Origin: Desulfitobacterium metallireducens DSM 15288
GTDB lineage: Bacteria; Bacillota; Desulfitobacteriia; Desulfitobacteriales; Desulfitobacteriaceae
Assembly: GCF_000231405.2 (NCBI RefSeq)
Contig: NZ_CP007032.1
Coordinates: 434,001 to 498,000 of the forward strand
Direction of reading: 5' to 3'
DNA: 64,000 bases
Shown: positions 21,803-31,232 of the stretch, piece by piece
How the letters are laid out: each line of letters starts with the position of its first letter
Position numbering within the stretch: the first letter of the stretch is position 1
Notes under the pieces: model-generated
What the model was told of the DNA's origin: nothing
Seen by the model: the letters and a program-made list of their open reading frames with translations, nothing else
Databases searched by the model: none
Position numbers and translations under genes: made by a program

Positions 21803-21994
21803 TTATGGTGTGGATTTCGCATAGATTTTTAAAGCTTTAATTAATGTCTGAGGATTAACGTTGTACTGTTGAGCAACCTGCCCAACACTCATATAGAGTA
21901 AATAACGAGAGCTTCAACCCACGACCGGAATCCCATATTTGCGAAAGACGGACTTGAGTTCAGGATGATCTGTTAAGAGTTCTCCTAAATTCAT
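21803..21994 (-). CDS. DUF1858-like redox protein with in-frame TGA (candidate selenoprotein)
   Basis: A 63-codon frame starts at an ATG overlapping the upstream stop (ATGA) and ends at TAA 21803-21805. The only interruption is a TGA at codon 27 (21914-21916). The N-terminal half MNLGELLTDHPELKSVFRK and the C-terminal VAQQYNVNPQTLIKAL follow the DUF1858 / hybrid-cluster-associated disulfide domain. The TGA follows YGIPVVG, exactly where the family has the second Cys of its GCxGC motif. Either it is decoded as selenocysteine or the gene is inactivated by one nonsense change. A clear SECIS hairpin was not found by eye: only ACUC-UAUAU-GAGU lies downstream. Confidence 0.55.
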
Positions 21995-23487
21995 TTTTTC
22001 ATTGATGCTAGCCATCGTTCCCAAAATCCTTTCTTCCTTATAGGTTGTTGAGCGGCTATTAAGTTGTTTACTTTTTCCTCAAGAGAATGTAGGGCTTGTT
22101 GAGTCTCAAGGCTTTGCTGGGTGAAGGATGCGATAGCTTCCGAAACCCCTTGTACACTGAGCGTCAAGGCCTCAATAGCTTTGGGAAGTGGAGCTACTTG
22201 TTCCTCGATCAGTGCCTTATGGGATTCGGAAATTTCGCTTATTTTTTCATCGAGTGATTTAAGCAGGGAGACATATACTTTTTCGTTTTCTTGTTCTTCG
22301 GGAACAGGAGTATTTGGGTGTTGCGAGGATGTTGGGGGAGATTCTGGAGTTATTGAGGGTTGAGGTAGGGTGACTACCGAGGTTTTGAATACCGGGACCG
22401 AATTGGATGCTTCAATTGCAGGGACTTCAATGGCAGGCGCTTCAAGGGTTAAATTCTCGGGGAGGTTAAAAGAAAGCTGAATTTCACTGGAGAATAAAGG
22501 GGTAAATAATTCGTCCTGATTAAGTAGCCATTCCGTGTAATTGATGACCGACTCTGTTTTTTGGATAAGGTGGAGTGTTGAATGGTTAGACGATGAATTT
22601 GAGATGAAATTCCAGCGTTTTTGGATGAACTGAAAGAGTCTTTCTTGGTCCGTGTTAAGGAGGAGATTGAGTACCCCATCTGAATCGAATGCACCGAAGC
22701 TTTTCCAAGGGCCGCTAATATCATTAACGGGATTGGGTTCAATTCTCCAAGCGCTCATAAAGTCACACATATTGGATTGTGTCGCAAATCCGACTTCAAA
22801 TTTGTCTGTACCCGGTTGTTTTGCACCCCAGAATAGGTATCCTGTATTGCTTGGAGTAATGAGAGCCGCCATATCAACGACTTCTCGTGGAATGCTCAAG
22901 GATTCTTGGCGTTTCGCCCATATATGATAACTTCCGTTGAAGAAATTAGATAACAGGACAGAACGATTACCCAGGAAGGTCATCATGAGTAGATGAAGAT
23001 TCGATTTTGAATCAAGGAGGATGTGATAAAGAGGATGGCGTGGGTGGACGACTTCACCTAATTGGGCCGATTTCCACGTTTGACCATTCCAAAGAAGATG
23101 GGTGATGCGCCACACATCAGGAAGAGCTAAATGGGAGGTGGCATAAAAGATATGTATCACCTTATCCACGGGAAGAAGGATAAGCCGATCATAACGGTTG
23201 TTTCGGGTATCGAGTTTTCCCAGTGTCGTGTTCTGATGCTCCCCTGTTCTTGAGATGATTGAATAACAGAGTTCGCCTGTCTTTTTAAGATAAGCCAGAT
23301 GAATTTGATTCGGATCTTCGGCAATTCCTTGGGCGAGTATAATCGGCTCTTTTAGCTGGAAAAGGATCTCCTTATTGGAGTTTGAATATAAAGAAAGTCC
23401 TTCATTATTTGTTTCTAGGAAAAAGGATGAGTCTTGATTAATCATTAACGTCGGAGAGGTTGGAGGAAAATGGGGCACCTTATACAC
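21991..23487 (-). CDS. Hypothetical propeller-like protein with C-terminal coiled coil
   Basis: 498 residues, not recognised as a named family. Residues about 20-330 contain repeated strand-turn units (PNQIHLAYLKKTGELCYS, KVIHIFYATSH, SNLHLLMMTF) like a beta-propeller. A Pro/Thr/Glu-rich linker (about 345-395) follows, then a long coiled coil (about 405-480: LDEKISEISESHKALIEEQV) and a basic tail ending ASMKK. No signal peptide. Its cluster contains coat-like and glycosyltransferase genes, so a spore-surface structural role is plausible. The stop overlaps the DUF1858-like start. Confidence 0.65.
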   Translation of the reverse strand: MYKVPHFPPTSPTLMINQDSSFFLETNNEGLSLYSNSNKEILFQLKEPIILAQGIAEDPNQIHLAYLKKTGELCYSIISRTGEHQNTTLGKLDTRNNRYDRLILLPVDKVIHIFYATSHLALPDVWRITHLLWNGQTWKSAQLGEVVHPRHPLYHILLDSKSNLHLLMMTFLGNRSVLLSNFFNGSYHIWAKRQESLSIPREVVDMAALITPSNTGYLFWGAKQPGTDKFEVGFATQSNMCDFMSAWRIEPNPVNDISGPWKSFGAFDSDGVLNLLLNTDQERLFQFIQKRWNFISNSSSNHSTLHLIQKTESVINYTEWLLNQDELFTPLFSSEIQLSFNLPENLTLEAPAIEVPAIEASNSVPVFKTSVVTLPQPSITPESPPTSSQHPNTPVPEEQENEKVYVSLLKSLDEKISEISESHKALIEEQVAPLPKAIEALTLSVQGVSEAIASFTQQSLETQQALHSLEEKVNNLIAAQQPIRKKGFWERWLASMKK

Positions 23488-23501
23488 CTCCTTGTTATAA
23501 T

Positions 23502-23527
23502 CTAGGGCTGTCCTGAGACAGCCCTAG
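23502..23527. other. Perfect intergenic hairpin without T tract
   Basis: CTAGGGCTGTC-CTGA-GACAGCCCTAG: an 11-bp perfect stem with a 4-nt loop between the SPOCS-like and propeller-like genes. Neither strand has a T run, so it may be an mRNA processing or stability element, or an attenuator. Confidence 0.6.
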
Positions 23528-23564
23528 TACGATGACATGACTTTAAGGGGATTAGTTAGAAAGA

Positions 23565-24203
23565 CTATTTAAGACTAGCAAGGACTTGTGGTAATTGAGG
23601 TGGGAAGAAATCGGTTGGGAACGGCGTGAGATTTGGATTTAAGAAATCAACGCATGGAGTTTCTGATGGGAATTCTTCGCAGAACGGAGGCTCTGGGCAA
23701 TAGCCGAAAGCATCAATTGAAAGTTGGACAAAACCAGTGAGTTTAGAGATAACGAAGGAACCAACCGTGATGGTAAGAACGTCGCCTGAAACGAGCGCGG
23801 GAACTAAGAGTTCACTACGGGTCTCAACTCTAAGATTAAAGTCGAATTCTGAACGTGTCGGCGGATGGAAAATGACGATGTCTTTGTGGATATCCGGCAA
23901 GCAACCGGAAATCGGGATGATGGTGCCAGCAGCATTTCTGACGTTGACGGTGAAGCAGATCCGAACGGTAAATTGAGCGCGAGCAAAGTTCGGACGGCCT
24001 GGGATTGGAGTAATAACAATGCTATCGGGAAGAATTACCCCATTGTTGAAGACGATACTGACGAAAGTAAATGGGCCACCATGTTGCGGAAGTTCTACCT
24101 CGAAGTCAGGGAAACACTCTCTTTGCTGGCAACTAAAAAATACTTTTTCTACGATGATACAGACTCTTTCTTGATATGGATCGTATGGAAATACATCTGT
24201 CAT
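23565..24203 (-). CDS. SPOCS/DUF3794-like spore coat protein
   Basis: 212 residues with the beta-rich pattern of SPOCS (DUF3794) domains: a first strand VCIIVEKVFFSC, then ARAQFTVRICFTVNVRN (about 75-91) and FNLRVETRSELLVPAL (about 122-137). The Pro/Phe-rich tail ends FPPQLPQVL. SPOCS domains occur in spore coat and cortex morphogenesis proteins (SafA/SpoVID class). No signal peptide. First of the coat-like pair; a GAGGGAAT-type site lies before the ATG. Confidence 0.65.
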   Translation of the reverse strand: MTDVFPYDPYQERVCIIVEKVFFSCQQRECFPDFEVELPQHGGPFTFVSIVFNNGVILPDSIVITPIPGRPNFARAQFTVRICFTVNVRNAAGTIIPISGCLPDIHKDIVIFHPPTRSEFDFNLRVETRSELLVPALVSGDVLTITVGSFVISKLTGFVQLSIDAFGYCPEPPFCEEFPSETPCVDFLNPNLTPFPTDFFPPQLPQVLASLK

Positions 24204-24285
24204 GTGTTTGAATTCCCTCCTTTATCCTAGCTTCGGGGTATCTTATTCAGTATGCGATTTAAGTGTGATTAATTGGACTTGGCGA

Positions 24286-25275
24286 TTAGAAGCAAAATTT
24301 TTGGAGGTGTTGTTTGACTTCCTCTGCTCGTTTCCACCAGTCGTTCTCGAAAGCAAATGATTTACGTGCCGTTTCATTGGCTTTTTCGAGATAGGCTTTG
24401 CTTAAGGCTTTAGAAAAGTGGTTCGAATCCGAAGCAAGATAAACACCTGAATAAGAAACGTGGCTAAGCTCGGGCAAGGGAGTAGCGACAACGGGTATGC
24501 CTGCAGCCGCATATTCGTATAGTTTTATAGGATTACATCCTTTGGTCATGTCGGTGAGTTGAAAAGGGATGAGGCCGATGTTAAATTGTTGTAAATAACC
24601 AGGAAGGTTATTGTAGGGTTTTAAGCCGAGATAGCTTAAATTATTGGCCTGTAAGGGAAAACGGGTTAACTTCACAAGGGCACCAAGAAAGATAAAATGG
24701 AAATCAGGATTATGGGTGATGACGTCTTGAAGTAAAGGCCAATCAAGCCAGGGAGCAATTGCGCCGCTATAACCGACGAGCGGTTTATCATCAGGAAGGT
24801 CAGAGGGCCTTGCTTGAGGAAGCGCGAAATGGCTGGAGTCAACTCCGTTAGGGATAAGTTTAACTAGGGGGTGCTGAAGAGAAAGTTTTTCAAAAAGGGA
24901 AGTTGAGGTGGCGAATACGAGGTTGGCTTGCGAAAGCATCTCTGGCCAGTATTCTTCCCAGGCAGAAAATTCATTTTTAGGTTCATCCGAACAGTCAAAA
25001 ATGACGTAATCAGGCTGGTATCGGGGAATCAAACGGACATGTTGGGGAAAGGTTAACCATAGGATACGTGGACGAGGATGGGGAAGGGTTAAAGGTGAAA
25101 GCCCTTGACAGAGGAAAAGGGTATCCGAGAGCGGCTGAAAGTTTGGCTGAGGGAAAGTCCCGATATCTTCATAGAGGATGGTATAACCGAGGAGAGAAAG
25201 CTGTTTCAGAAGCTGCTGAGGGCGCTGAACCATCCAATTCCAAGGAAGGGTCGGGGGGTAGATGATCGTAGGCAC
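24286..25275 (-). CDS. Glycosyltransferase (GT-B, GT4-like)
   Basis: 329 residues. The N-terminal RPQQLLKQLSLLGYTILYED is typical of GT4-like enzymes that open with a hexose-transferase-type acceptor domain. VKLIPNGVDSSHF (about 138-150), the donor loop PLVGYSGAIAPWLDWPLL (about 165-182) and IKLYEYAAAGIPVVATPLPE (about 249-268, catalytic Glu region) identify a GT-B transferase. Together with the glycosyltransferase at 20788 it probably decorates a spore or cell surface polymer; the substrate is not deducible. Confidence 0.8.
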   Translation of the reverse strand: MPTIIYPPTLPWNWMVQRPQQLLKQLSLLGYTILYEDIGTFPQPNFQPLSDTLFLCQGLSPLTLPHPRPRILWLTFPQHVRLIPRYQPDYVIFDCSDEPKNEFSAWEEYWPEMLSQANLVFATSTSLFEKLSLQHPLVKLIPNGVDSSHFALPQARPSDLPDDKPLVGYSGAIAPWLDWPLLQDVITHNPDFHFIFLGALVKLTRFPLQANNLSYLGLKPYNNLPGYLQQFNIGLIPFQLTDMTKGCNPIKLYEYAAAGIPVVATPLPELSHVSYSGVYLASDSNHFSKALSKAYLEKANETARKSFAFENDWWKRAEEVKQHLQKFCF

Positions 25276-25377
25276 TTCGATCCCTCCAATGAGCTGCAGT
25301 TAATGTTTTTCTTTGTATAGAATATGTTCGAATGTGGAGAGATAGAGTATAACCAAGCTTAATTTTGTTTTAAATAT

Positions 25378-25404
25378 GAAAAAAGCGCAGACTAGCTGCG
25401 CTTA
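25378..25404 (-). terminator. Terminator of the CAP-domain gene
   Basis: On the minus strand AAGCGCAG-CTAGT-CTGCGCTT is followed by TTTTTTC, 43 bp after the CAP gene stop. Confidence 0.75.
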
Positions 25405-25446
25405 GATTAAGTGATTTATCGCTGATATTCTTCTATTGTATTACTT

Positions 25447-26259
25447 CTATTCTTGTGCAAATTCTTGAACATAGTAGCTTCCGGCACTGCTGTAAACGAT
25501 ACCGACACCGACGTGGGTATAGCCGGCATTAAGGATATTGGCTTTGTGGCCAGAACTACTCATGAACGCTGCCATGGCAGCATCAACCGAGATATTGCGA
25601 GCAATATTTTCCCCAGCTGAATAGTATTGGACTCCAGCCATTTTCATCATATCATAGGGGCTGCCATACGTCGGAGAGGTATGACTGAAATAGCCATTGG
25701 TTTTCATGTCATTAGCCTTGGTTTGAGCAACACCCACCAGGCGAAGATCCACTTTGAGCGGTGCTAGACCCACATTAGCACGTTCTTTGTTAATTTCGTC
25801 AATCATTTGCTGTTCTTGGGCACTGACTGAGGTTGCAGCAGAAATCGTTCCTGTACTTGGAGCTGGAGTTGTCGTTTGCGCAGGAGTTGTAGGAGTTGTT
25901 GTAGGTGTTGTTGCAGTTGTAGTTGTAGGTGTAGTCGACGGAGTCGGATAACTATACATATAATTTTTTAAGGAAATAACACTTGAGCCTGTGTTAGTTG
26001 GAGTACTTACAGGTGTGGTGACCGTTGAGGTCGGGGTAGTACTCGTAGCAGGAGCAGGTGGAGTTGATGGTGTACTTGTTGGGGTTGAAGTTGAGGCTGG
26101 TGCAGGCGCTGCGGAGACGTAGTTACGTAAAGGAATGCTATATCCTCCCGAATAGGAATAATTGTTCGCCGCATAGATAGCTGCTTGTGCGGGAGCTGTC
26201 ATTCCAAATAAGAAAACTAAAGTTTGTAAGCTGAGAGCAATTTGTGTGAACTTCTTCAT
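25447..26259 (-). CDS. Secreted CAP/SCP-domain protein (YkwD-like)
   Basis: 270 residues. A signal peptide occupies 1-26 (cleavage after APAQA). A low-complexity Thr/Pro/Ser linker runs from about 52 to 140 (PTSTPSTPPAPATST type). The C-terminal CAP domain is at about 148-268: EINKERANVGLAPL, TNGYFSHTSPTYG, AGENIARN and ANILNAGYTHVGVG. Bacterial CAP proteins of this YkwD type are linked to spore or cell-surface assembly; their biochemical activity is unclear. It is transcribed divergently from the DUF362 gene. Confidence 0.87.
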   Translation of the reverse strand: MKKFTQIALSLQTLVFLFGMTAPAQAAIYAANNYSYSGGYSIPLRNYVSAAPAPASTSTPTSTPSTPPAPATSTTPTSTVTTPVSTPTNTGSSVISLKNYMYSYPTPSTTPTTTTATTPTTTPTTPAQTTTPAPSTGTISAATSVSAQEQQMIDEINKERANVGLAPLKVDLRLVGVAQTKANDMKTNGYFSHTSPTYGSPYDMMKMAGVQYYSAGENIARNISVDAAMAAFMSSSGHKANILNAGYTHVGVGIVYSSAGSYYVQEFAQE

Positions 26260-26437
26260 TGTTTTTACCTCCTAAAACTTTTTAAAAAAATGAAGTTGTC
26301 TGTTCGCGACGTCCTCAGTATAACATTTGCTTTTGGACAAACCTACCGGTACATTGTTCCAATTTTAATATCTTTGAATTTCAGATTTTTTTAGAGATGA
26401 AGTATAATATCCTTATATTTAAGGGTTGGAGGATTAT

Positions 26438-27586
26438 ATGCTGCCAAAAGTTGTTTTGAAGTATTGTCCGGAATATACAGCTGACGTTGAAGGGATTTTG
26501 CGTCAAGGGTTACAAGGGTTGGGCGGAATGTCCGCTTTTGTAAAGCCAGGGCAGAAAGTTCTGCTCAAAGTCAATCTCCTCATGAAAAAAAGACCTGAAG
26601 AAGCGGTTACAACGCATCCCAGTGTCGTTGAAGCGGTGGTCCATCTTGTTCAAGAAGCGGGGGGGATTCCGATTATTGGGGATAGCCCTGGTGGTCCTTA
26701 TACGATTGGTGCTTTACAGGGAATTTACGCTCGTTCAGGATTGAAGGATGTCGCTGAACGCACAGGGGCTCTCCTTAATTTGGATGTGGGGCAAACGGGA
26801 GTGGCTCATCCGGAAGGTAAAATTGTAAAGAGTCTTACCGTCACGAAGAGCGTGACGGATGCTGACGTCGTGATTACTCTATCAAAACTCAAAACGCATG
26901 GGATGATGACTTTTACGGGTGCTGTCAAGATTTTGTTTGGGGTGATTCCTGGACTTTTAAAAGCGGAATATCATCTCAAGATGCCGGATGTACGGAACTT
27001 TGCCGATTTGTTAGTGGATATTGTGACTTGGGTTAAACCCTCTTTAAGTATTATGGATGGAATCGTTGGGATGGAGGGAGACGGCCCTTCGGCTGGAAAA
27101 CCGCGTTCTGTTGGTGCACTTTTGCTGAGTCAAGATCCGTTCGCCTTAGATGTGGTTGCTTCGCACTTAATCGGACTTAAGCCAGAAAAGGTTCCTACGA
27201 TTATGGCTGCTCGAGAACGGGGTCTGCCCAGTCGCTTAGAAGAGGTAGATTGGATAGGGGATGCGCGTTCCCTTTGGAAGATTCAGAATTTCGTTCTTCC
27301 GAAAACTTCATCCATTAACTTTATCGATAGTGTGCCGTTACCGAAGAAGGCTAAAAGCTTTCTGCTCAATCGGGTTCGTCCTCGGCCATACTTTCAACAT
27401 GACCTATGTATTGGCTGTAAAGATTGTTTTAAAAATTGCCCTCCCAAGGCCTTAGTCATGAATGAACAGAACCGACCTGTTGTTGATCTTGATGCGTGTA
27501 TTCGTTGCTTTTGTTGTCAGGAACTTTGTCCTCATCACGCTATAGAAATTCTGCGACCAAGGTTAGGTCGGACGATATTTAAGTGA
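26438..27586 (+). CDS. DUF362 iron-sulfur protein
   Basis: 382 residues. The DUF362 domain fills about 1-290: [21 protein letters not shown] near residue 40, then [16 protein letters not shown] and [14 protein letters not shown]. The C-terminus carries two 4Fe-4S motifs, [12 protein letters not shown] (about 323-334) and [12 protein letters not shown] (about 353-364, one position filled by Phe-Cys-Cys). It is probably an electron-transfer protein or oxidoreductase typical of anaerobes; the substrate is unknown. ATG 26438 follows GGAGG by 5 bp. Confidence 0.87.
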   Translation: MLPKVVLKYCPEYTADVEGILRQGLQGLGGMSAFVKPGQKVLLKVNLLMKKRPEEAVTTHPSVVEAVVHLVQEAGGIPIIGDSPGGPYTIGALQGIYARSGLKDVAERTGALLNLDVGQTGVAHPEGKIVKSLTVTKSVTDADVVITLSKLKTHGMMTFTGAVKILFGVIPGLLKAEYHLKMPDVRNFADLLVDIVTWVKPSLSIMDGIVGMEGDGPSAGKPRSVGALLLSQDPFALDVVASHLIGLKPEKVPTIMAARERGLPSRLEEVDWIGDARSLWKIQNFVLPKTSSINFIDSVPLPKKAKSFLLNRVRPRPYFQHDLCIGCKDCFKNCPPKALVMNEQNRPVVDLDACIRCFCCQELCPHHAIEILRPRLGRTIFK

Positions 27587-27652
27587 TTTTCCTTAAAATA
27601 TAAAAAAGGGTATAATAAAGTAGATGTAAATTAAAGAGGAGATTGATCGACG

Positions 27653-28687
27653 TTGAGTAAAACAGACGATCAAAATGTTCTAGTCATTGATGTGGGTTCT
27701 GGTACACAGGATATACTCTTGTACCAACCGGGAAAGAATATAGAAAACTGCCCGAAGTTTATTGTGCCTAGTCGGACGCAAATTGTGGCTTTTCAGATTC
27801 GCCAAGCAACAGCGCAGGGTCGCGATCTGTTTTTGCACGGTCATTTAATGGGTGGGGGTGCGTGCGGACTCGCCTTAAGGCAACATTTAAAGGCAGGGTT
27901 TAAAGCTTATGCTACGTTAGAAACTGCCTTGACTTTTCATGATGATCTGACTCGAGTTAAAAAAATGGGGGTTATCATTACGCCAGAAGCACCCGCTGGA
28001 GCAGAGCGCATCTGGCTGGGTGACCTCGATATTCTAAGCTTACGACAGGCATTAGGAGCTTTCGGTCTTGAGTTGCCGAGCAAATATGCAATAGCCCTTC
28101 AAGATCACGGCTATAGTGAGCAGGAAAGCAATCGAACCGTAAGATTTCGTTTGTGGAAGGAATTTATTCTGAATGGTGGAAATCTCGATACGCTTATCTT
28201 TAAGGACAAGATCCCAGAAGTTTATACACGGATGCGTGCGCTTCGGGAGATTGAACCGCAGTGCGTGGTTACCGATACGGGTACAGCGGCAATTTTGGGC
28301 ATATTAACAGATCCCAACGTTCAAGGATATTTGGAACGAGGAATTTTGGCCCTAAATATTGGAAACTCACATACAGTAGGCGCCGCTATTCGAGGTAATC
28401 GGGTTTATGGGATTTTCGAGCAACATACGAGTGCCTTTGATCTTGCATCATTACAAGCTCTGGTGCAACGTTTTCAAAATGCAAGTTTAACCCATGAGGA
28501 AGTCTTTGAAGCGGGTGGACATGGGGTAGCGATGCACCCTGAAATGAAGGCGGGTTGGGATTTTGTTGCTGTTGCCGGACCTCGTCGAGATATGGTAAAA
28601 CCACTTCATTGGTATGAAGTGGCTCCCTATGGCGATATGATGTTAACAGGATGTTTTGGTCTGCTTAAGGGACTTCATATTATATAA
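27653..28687 (+). CDS. DUF1786 family protein (actin-like ATPase fold)
   Basis: 344 residues. The N-terminus VLVIDVGSGTQDILLY (9-24) is an ASKHA-type phosphate loop, with a second Gly-rich LALNIGNSHTVGAAI near 232-246. This matches DUF1786, whose function is not known. The TTG start is preceded by AAAGAGGAG. A TATAAT (27611-27616) lies about 40 bp upstream. It converges on the MazG gene and overlaps its end by 8 bp. Confidence 0.8.
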   Translation: MSKTDDQNVLVIDVGSGTQDILLYQPGKNIENCPKFIVPSRTQIVAFQIRQATAQGRDLFLHGHLMGGGACGLALRQHLKAGFKAYATLETALTFHDDLTRVKKMGVIITPEAPAGAERIWLGDLDILSLRQALGAFGLELPSKYAIALQDHGYSEQESNRTVRFRLWKEFILNGGNLDTLIFKDKIPEVYTRMRALREIEPQCVVTDTGTAAILGILTDPNVQGYLERGILALNIGNSHTVGAAIRGNRVYGIFEQHTSAFDLASLQALVQRFQNASLTHEEVFEAGGHGVAMHPEMKAGWDFVAVAGPRRDMVKPLHWYEVAPYGDMMLTGCFGLLKGLHII

Positions 28688-29024
28688 GGGGCTCGGCGCT
28701 TGAAACGTCCTGTTTCTTCGTCCAGCGATTGGAATCGCGAAGGCGGTATTTTTCCATCATCCGTGTAAAAGCATCTTCTAGGTCAATATTTAAGGAATTG
28801 GCCATAGAAATAATAACAAACAGGACATCAGCCATTTCAAGTGCGAGATCTCCTTCAGGTTCAGTTGGCTTTTTGGGCTTTTGACCATAGGAGTGGTTGA
28901 TTTCACGGGCGAGTTCTCCTACTTCTTCAGTGAGACGCAGCATCATCGAGGCAGGTTGCCAATATCCTTCTTCGAATTGTGAGATCCAGTCATCAACCAG
29001 TTTTTGCCAATCTTTAATTTCCAT
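28680..29024 (-). CDS. MazG-type nucleotide pyrophosphohydrolase
   Basis: 114 residues, one all-alpha MazG domain. The metal ligands are in RLTEEVGELAREI (about 30-42, ExxE) and LALEMADVLFVIISM (about 59-73, ExxD). The last part, FTRMMEKYRLRDSNRW, is typical of this short subfamily. It probably removes damaged NTPs. ATG 29024 is chosen because GGAGG lies 7 bp upstream; the longer frame to 29069 has no site. Confidence 0.87.
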   Translation of the reverse strand: MEIKDWQKLVDDWISQFEEGYWQPASMMLRLTEEVGELAREINHSYGQKPKKPTEPEGDLALEMADVLFVIISMANSLNIDLEDAFTRMMEKYRLRDSNRWTKKQDVSSAEPLI

Positions 29025-29138
29025 AGAGATCCTCCTAAATTCTTTAAAATTAATTTTCGAGACAGGCAAGGGATTTTATGTCTTAATGTAGAAAATGACT
29101 ATAAGACAAATTTTGAGATTAAACGAAGGAGGTAGACC

Positions 29139-29960
29139 GTGGCTCAGTTTCTTTCGCAAATCCGAGTACCCCTGGATTGGCGCAGTATCGTAGATATACT
29201 TGTTGTCGCGGTCGTACTCTATCAGTTAATTATGCTGATTAAGGGGACGCGTGCCGTTCAACTCATCAAGGGAATTGCCGTCCTCCTCATTATATCGACT
29301 ATTGCAAAGTTTTTAAATCTAAATACCATTAGCTGGCTTTTAGAAAAAGTCTGGACGATGCTTTTTGTAGCCTTGCCCGTTGTGTTTCAACCGGAGTTGC
29401 GAAGGGCACTAGAACAAATCGGACGGGGTCATTTTTTCGTGAGCCATTCTTTATCTTTAGGACCGGAAGCTCTAGATCAAATGATTGAGGAATTAGTGCG
29501 CTGCAGCCAAGTGTTATCGAAAAACCGGATCGGGGCACTTATGGCGATTGAACGAGAGACTGGAGTTCAAGAATTTATTGAAACTGGGATTAAAATCGAT
29601 GGTGTTGTTTCCTCTGAGTTTTTGGTGAATGTCTTTATCCCTAATACACCGCTTCATGATGGCGCCGTGATTATTCGTGGGGATCGAGTGGCGGCGGCGG
29701 GTTGCTTCTTGCCCTTATCGGAGAATTCGAATATTCAAAAGGAACTTGGTACTCGGCATCGCGCTGCAATCGGGTTATCTGAGGTCTCAGATGCTTTAAT
29801 TATTATCGTATCCGAGGAAACAGGTGCAGTTTCTGTCGCATTAGATGGAGTCATCACGCGTTTTCTAGATGAGAAGATGTTAAGAGAATTATTAAAGAGA
29901 GAACTGCAAGTGAAAACGAGCAAGAGCTATGTACCTTTTTGGAGGTCTAAAAATGAATGA
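29139..29960 (+). CDS. cdaA: Diadenylate cyclase CdaA
   Basis: 273 residues. Three transmembrane segments occupy about 14-90. The DAC domain follows with LHDGAVII (about 170-177) and GTRHRAAIGLSE (about 203-214), the DGA and RHR catalytic motifs. It makes cyclic di-AMP from two ATP at the membrane. The gene order cdaA-cdaR-glmM is the conserved Firmicute arrangement in which CdaR and GlmM modulate CdaA. The start follows AAGGAGG. It overlaps cdaR by 8 bp. Confidence 0.95.
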   Translation: MAQFLSQIRVPLDWRSIVDILVVAVVLYQLIMLIKGTRAVQLIKGIAVLLIISTIAKFLNLNTISWLLEKVWTMLFVALPVVFQPELRRALEQIGRGHFFVSHSLSLGPEALDQMIEELVRCSQVLSKNRIGALMAIERETGVQEFIETGIKIDGVVSSEFLVNVFIPNTPLHDGAVIIRGDRVAAAGCFLPLSENSNIQKELGTRHRAAIGLSEVSDALIIIVSEETGAVSVALDGVITRFLDEKMLRELLKRELQVKTSKSYVPFWRSKNE

Positions 29961-31176
29961 GGTATGGAAAAGGAATCTAGGTTATAAGATAGTTTCCCTG
30001 CTCTTGGCCATTTTATTTTGGCTCTGGGTAACAAATTCACCCTCAACGCAAACCTTGATTGGGGATCAAACGTTGACGGTCCCCTTGGTGACCAAAAATC
30101 TCCCCGTAAATTCGATGGTGATGACGAAACTTCCCTCTGTTCGCGTACGGTTACAGGGGACAAATTCAAGCGTAAATGTTAAAGACCTTTATGCCTATGT
30201 TGATCTTACGGGAACGACTCCAGGTGAACATCAATACACGATCCAAATGGACGCTATCCCGGGAATCCAAATCGTAGAATTGACTCCACAAACCATTAAT
30301 CTAACCATTGATACCGTGCAGGAAAAGATGCTTCCGGTTCAGACTAATATTTCAGGCACTCCTGCTGAGGGGATGCAAGTAGGAGAGCCTATTATCAAAC
30401 CCTCTGTCGTCAATGTCCGAGGACCGGGCTCAGTTCTTGCAGGTCTTGATAAGGTCGTTGTTGAGATGAATGTTGCGGAAGCGACAGATTCAATCACGAA
30501 ATCTCTTCCTATTTTGTTTAGAGATAAGCAGGGTCAAAGTATCTTTGGTCCGGATCCGAGTATTCAGACCTTGATTGCGAGTCCGAGTAGTGTTGAGGTA
30601 ATCGTGCCCATTATGGCAAAGGAAACGGCCAGCAAGACAATTCCCTTAACCGTTACAAGTCAAGGGGAACCGGCAGTTGGAATGAGTTTGCGTTCGCTTC
30701 AGACTATACCTGATCGGGTTCAGGTCTGGGGAAAACCTGAGGCACTGAAAGATTTTGATGTACTTACCCTAGGAACGGTGAATATCACAGGCTTAGCTGA
30801 GGATAAAACCTTCCAAATCCCTTCGGATAAAGTGAGTCTACCTGCAGGTATTTCTTTGAGTCCTGGAACGACTTTCAATGTGCTTGCGAGTATAGGGAAG
30901 GCTCCTCAATCAAAAACTATGACGGGTATGACGGTAGACGTTAGAAATATTCCAAGTGCTCTCGTACTTGCGCAAGTTCCGAATAAAGTAGATATTACAA
31001 TAGAAGCAATCCCTGAAGTGTTAGATACGTTAACGGCGAGCCAAATCTCGCTTTGGGTCGATGCAAGTGGACAAGCTGAAGGAAGCTATGAGAATGTAAA
31101 GGCATTTTGGCAACTCCCGTCGGGAGTTAAGATGACTTCTACTCCAAACGTTTCTTACAGTTTAAAAGCAAAGTAG
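29953..31176 (+). CDS. cdaR: CdaA regulator CdaR (YbbR-domain protein)
   Basis: 407 residues: an N-terminal transmembrane helix (about 11-27) and four tandem extracytoplasmic YbbR domains, each with a pattern like LPVQTNISGTPAEGMQVGEP and IIKPSVVNVRGPGS. It modulates diadenylate cyclase. ATG 29953 follows GGAGG by 7 bp. No signal cleavage site is obvious, so it is probably a signal anchor. Confidence 0.92.
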   Translation: MNEVWKRNLGYKIVSLLLAILFWLWVTNSPSTQTLIGDQTLTVPLVTKNLPVNSMVMTKLPSVRVRLQGTNSSVNVKDLYAYVDLTGTTPGEHQYTIQMDAIPGIQIVELTPQTINLTIDTVQEKMLPVQTNISGTPAEGMQVGEPIIKPSVVNVRGPGSVLAGLDKVVVEMNVAEATDSITKSLPILFRDKQGQSIFGPDPSIQTLIASPSSVEVIVPIMAKETASKTIPLTVTSQGEPAVGMSLRSLQTIPDRVQVWGKPEALKDFDVLTLGTVNITGLAEDKTFQIPSDKVSLPAGISLSPGTTFNVLASIGKAPQSKTMTGMTVDVRNIPSALVLAQVPNKVDITIEAIPEVLDTLTASQISLWVDASGQAEGSYENVKAFWQLPSGVKMTSTPNVSYSLKAK

Positions 31177-31232
31177 CGAACTTGCTTTGGATGAAGGATT
31201 ATCCTTCATCGATTCATATAGGAGGTAGTTAT

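Noticed and set aside
25754-25951. Plus-strand ORF opposite the CAP-domain gene
   Set aside because: A shadow of the Thr/Pro-rich linker; Val/Gly-rich low complexity without a ribosome binding site.
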